Assembly (NCBI GenBank): GCA_900696495.1 | Contig: CAADGI010000023.1 | Span: forward strand, 186,001-250,000 | Origin: an uncultured Alphaproteobacteria bacterium | GTDB lineage: Bacteria > Pseudomonadota > Alphaproteobacteria > Micavibrionales > Micavibrionaceae | Reading direction: 5' to 3' | Length of the DNA stretch: 64,000 nucleotides | Shown here: positions 62,358 to 64,000 of the stretch, one piece after another | Layout: every line of letters begins with the position of its first letter | How positions within the stretch are numbered: the first letter of the stretch is position 1 | The notes under the pieces: model-generated | What the model was told of the DNA's origin: nothing | The model's input: the letters and a program-made list of their open reading frames with translations, nothing else | The model's database searches: none | Program-made: the position numbers and the translations under genes

Positions 62358-62439
62358 GTCATTGCGAGGAGGCCTCATTCTTTTTTGGGGCCGACGTGGC
62401 AATCCAGACTCTGGATTGCTTCGCTGCGCTCGCAATGAC
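62358..62439. repeat. Palindromic repeat, family B, beside tRNA-Pro
   Basis: GTCATTGCGAGGAGGCC and GGCAATCCAG pair with CTGGATTGCTTCG and CGCTCGCAATGAC. It lies between the DUF192 gene and the 3' end of the tRNA-Pro gene, eight bases beyond the tRNA. Confidence 0.9.
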
Positions 62440-62446
62440 GGGGAAA

Positions 62447-62523
62447 TGGTCGGAGTGGAGGGATTCGAACCCCCGGCCCTCTGCTCCCAAAGCAGATGCG
62501 CTACCAGACTGCGCTACACTCCG
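62447..62523 (-). tRNA. tRNA-Pro (anticodon TGG)
   Basis: A 77-base tRNA gene on the minus strand. The 7-bp acceptor stem CGGAGTG/CACTCCG starts at 62523; the D-arm GCGCAGTCTGGTAGCGC, the anticodon stem TCTGC/GCAGA with loop TTTGGGA (anticodon TGG) and the T-arm with GGTTCGAATCC follow. The 3' discriminator A and CCA are encoded (62447-62450). It reads CCA and, by wobble, other proline codons. Confidence 0.97.
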
Positions 62524-62579
62524 TAGGGAGCTTTATAGACAATCTGCCTCCAGGTAACAAGTTATGTTATTGCAATTAA

Positions 62580-64000
62580 TTAGGCCGCTTTACGCAGGAG
62601 TTGCGTATAGCCTTCTTCGCCCAGCGCGTTCATCAGAATCTGGAGCAGGCCTTCATACTTGTTATTGTCCCGGCCCTTGCGGGTGTCGTAGAGGATACGG
62701 TCTTCGTAACCGGAAATCCACAGTGCTTCCGGGTTGCGCTTGGCGATGATGACATCGGCCTGCGTTTCCGCCTCGAACGGCGAACGGTGGATGCGGAAGA
62801 TAATCAGCCCTTCGCCGAACAGTTCATTGAGCATCAACTGCATGACGCCGGGCATCGCCTGGTCCTCGGTGATCTTGATCGGGTCGAGGACGGAAACGAC
62901 TTCCATCTTGCCCCATTCGGTCGACAGAGAGAAACGCGAGCGCGATGTGTCGGACAAGCCCTTCATCGCGTCGGTGTGAATGCGCCATGCTTTTTCAACC
63001 GGAACCGAGAAGGCCTTGTGGCCCTGGATGTCGCGGCCCTGGAACAGATATTTCGGCTTGATGCCCATGCGGCGCGATTCTTCATGGAGAATGCGCAGCG
63101 ATTCAACATCGTCGTTGACCTTGGAAATGATCGGCGTCTGCGTCTCGATCGAAACATAAGGCAGCGAGAGCATGCGCTCGACCGCTTCCTTGCTTTTCGG
63201 CATCCACTGATAGCCGGGACCGTTTTCATTCGGAATATATTTGCCGTCTGCACCCCGCATCAGGAATTCATCCGGGTGGCTGAGATGCGAGACGATATTG
63301 ATGTGCATGTGCGGGAATTGCTCGTGAATGAGCCTGAACGTTTCCGCCAGCGATTCATCGAGGCGCTCGGGGCGGAACGCCAGTTCCTTCGAGCCGATGC
63401 GCAAGAGATTCACTTTCGCCTGGCCTGCCGCGAACATATAGCGGTAAAGCAGGGCATTGTTCAGCACCAGCGGGTCGCCGCCGGAAAGCAGCAATTCACG
63501 CACCGGGTAACGCCGGTCGCCCGTTGCCGGGTCGATGCCGCCGTTTTTCTCCAGCGTCGTATTGTAATTCAGGATGTAATCGCGAAGTTCTTCCGGTTTC
63601 ACGCTCGCCTTGCCCGTGTCCTTGTTGAACAAATCAAGGCGGTAGCAGTAGCGGCAGTGCGCCGAGCAGACCTGGGACGCATAACCGAGAACGATTTCAT
63701 CGTATTTATGCAGAAGTTTTCCGTGATAGCCGTTGTCGGTCGGCGTATAATTCATCTGGTTCGACGGGTCTTTCGCGCCGTCCAAGCTCAGCGTTTCATT
63801 CAGGCGCGGCAGGATCAGCGCGCCGACGGATTTGCTGGGCGGCATCGCGGGCACGAGTACATTGCCGTCCATGTCGCAAAGCTCTTCGCCCATTACCAAA
63901 GCCTGGTAATGCGGGTTGGTGCCGAACATCATGCGCTTGTCGACGCCGGCCTTCTGCATGTCGGCATATTCTTCTTCGCCGTGAATTTCGGTGAGCAGGG
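62580..64000 (-). CDS. KamA-family radical SAM aminomutase (5' end outside window)
   Basis: A lysine 2,3-aminomutase-type enzyme, at least 473 codons, still open at base 64000. The radical SAM cysteines are in SAHCRYCYRLDLF (CxxxCxxC with the preceding Cys). PLP-family features include LLSGGDPLVLN and SHLSHPDEFLMR. Members convert L-lysine to beta-lysine or, as EpmB, modify EF-P. The length favours a KamA-type protein over the shorter EpmB. The methionine at 63959 is internal, since the sequence continues upstream in frame with conserved-looking codons. Confidence 0.88.
   Translation of the reverse strand, partial: LLTEIHGEEEYADMQKAGVDKRMMFGTNPHYQALVMGEELCDMDGNVLVPAMPPSKSVGALILPRLNETLSLDGAKDPSNQMNYTPTDNGYHGKLLHKYDEIVLGYASQVCSAHCRYCYRLDLFNKDTGKASVKPEELRDYILNYNTTLEKNGGIDPATGDRRYPVRELLLSGGDPLVLNNALLYRYMFAAGQAKVNLLRIGSKELAFRPERLDESLAETFRLIHEQFPHMHINIVSHLSHPDEFLMRGADGKYIPNENGPGYQWMPKSKEAVERMLSLPYVSIETQTPIISKVNDDVESLRILHEESRRMGIKPKYLFQGRDIQGHKAFSVPVEKAWRIHTDAMKGLSDTSRSRFSLSTEWGKMEVVSVLDPIKITEDQAMPGVMQLMLNELFGEGLIIFRIHRSPFEAETQADVIIAKRNPEALWISGYEDRILYDTRKGRDNNKYEGLLQILMNALGEEGYTQLLRKAA

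Overview
The window is a gene-dense chromosomal segment of an alphaproteobacterium. The evidence is the gene content and order: a long one-strand cluster miaB-phoH-ybeY-corC-lnt-(XRE)-metK-trmB-rimP-nusA-infB-rbfA-truB-rpsO, a suf operon led by an Rrf2-type regulator, a fabA-fabB-fabI cluster, an intracellular PHB depolymerase and a Mur/Fur regulator without the usual CxxC pair. I cannot name a genus. An uncultured Rhodospirillales- or Micavibrio-like lineage is a guess. There is no rRNA, CRISPR array, integrase, transposase or prophage. One tRNA (Pro, anticodon TGG) is present. No stretch over about 300 bases lacks a gene.

Layout. 1-4.6 kb: gatCAB, with an 87-residue membrane protein translationally coupled between gatC and gatA, and two paralogous 8-cysteine secreted proteins between gatA and gatB. 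4.7-9 kb: ruvX, a YgjP-type metallopeptidase, phaZ, a CobD/CbiB-like membrane protein and rpmB. 9-16.4 kb: tgt, a degenerate GGDEF protein coupled to a PAS histidine kinase, fur/mur, small conserved genes and prfC. 16.4-25.6 kb: a membrane-fused spermidine synthase-like protein, then sufR-sufB-sufC-sufD-sufS-sufT-sufA for Fe-S assembly. 25.6-32 kb: dusA, an SH3 protein, an unknown protein, fabA-fabB-fabI and a GDPD. 32.2-32.8 kb: a DUF559 nuclease gene bracketed by two direct palindromic repeats. 32.8-37.3 kb: pnp, gpmA, small genes and rpsO. 37.4-51.9 kb: the translation, RNA and envelope cluster. 52-64 kb: a giant two-TM coiled-coil protein, a HAD-IIA protein, a patatin, an MsbA-like exporter operon, tRNA-Pro and a KamA-family radical SAM enzyme cut by the window edge.

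The most unusual feature is a dense population of short palindromic repeats of several sequence families, more than 20 copies in 64 kb. They lie between genes, supply ribosome-binding sites or start codons, extend reading frames, and sit in frame inside dusA (two copies), truB and trmB. They behave like the Rickettsia palindromic elements. The DUF559 gene is flanked by two roughly 112-base direct copies of one family, and its stop codon and probable ribosome-binding site lie inside them. This suggests, by inference only, a repeat-plus-nuclease unit comparable to REP/RAYT pairs.

Other points of interest are a diverged second copy of the sufB 3' end, a TGT lacking its three zinc cysteines, and paired DnaA-box-like motifs in ruvX and upstream of the coiled-coil gene.
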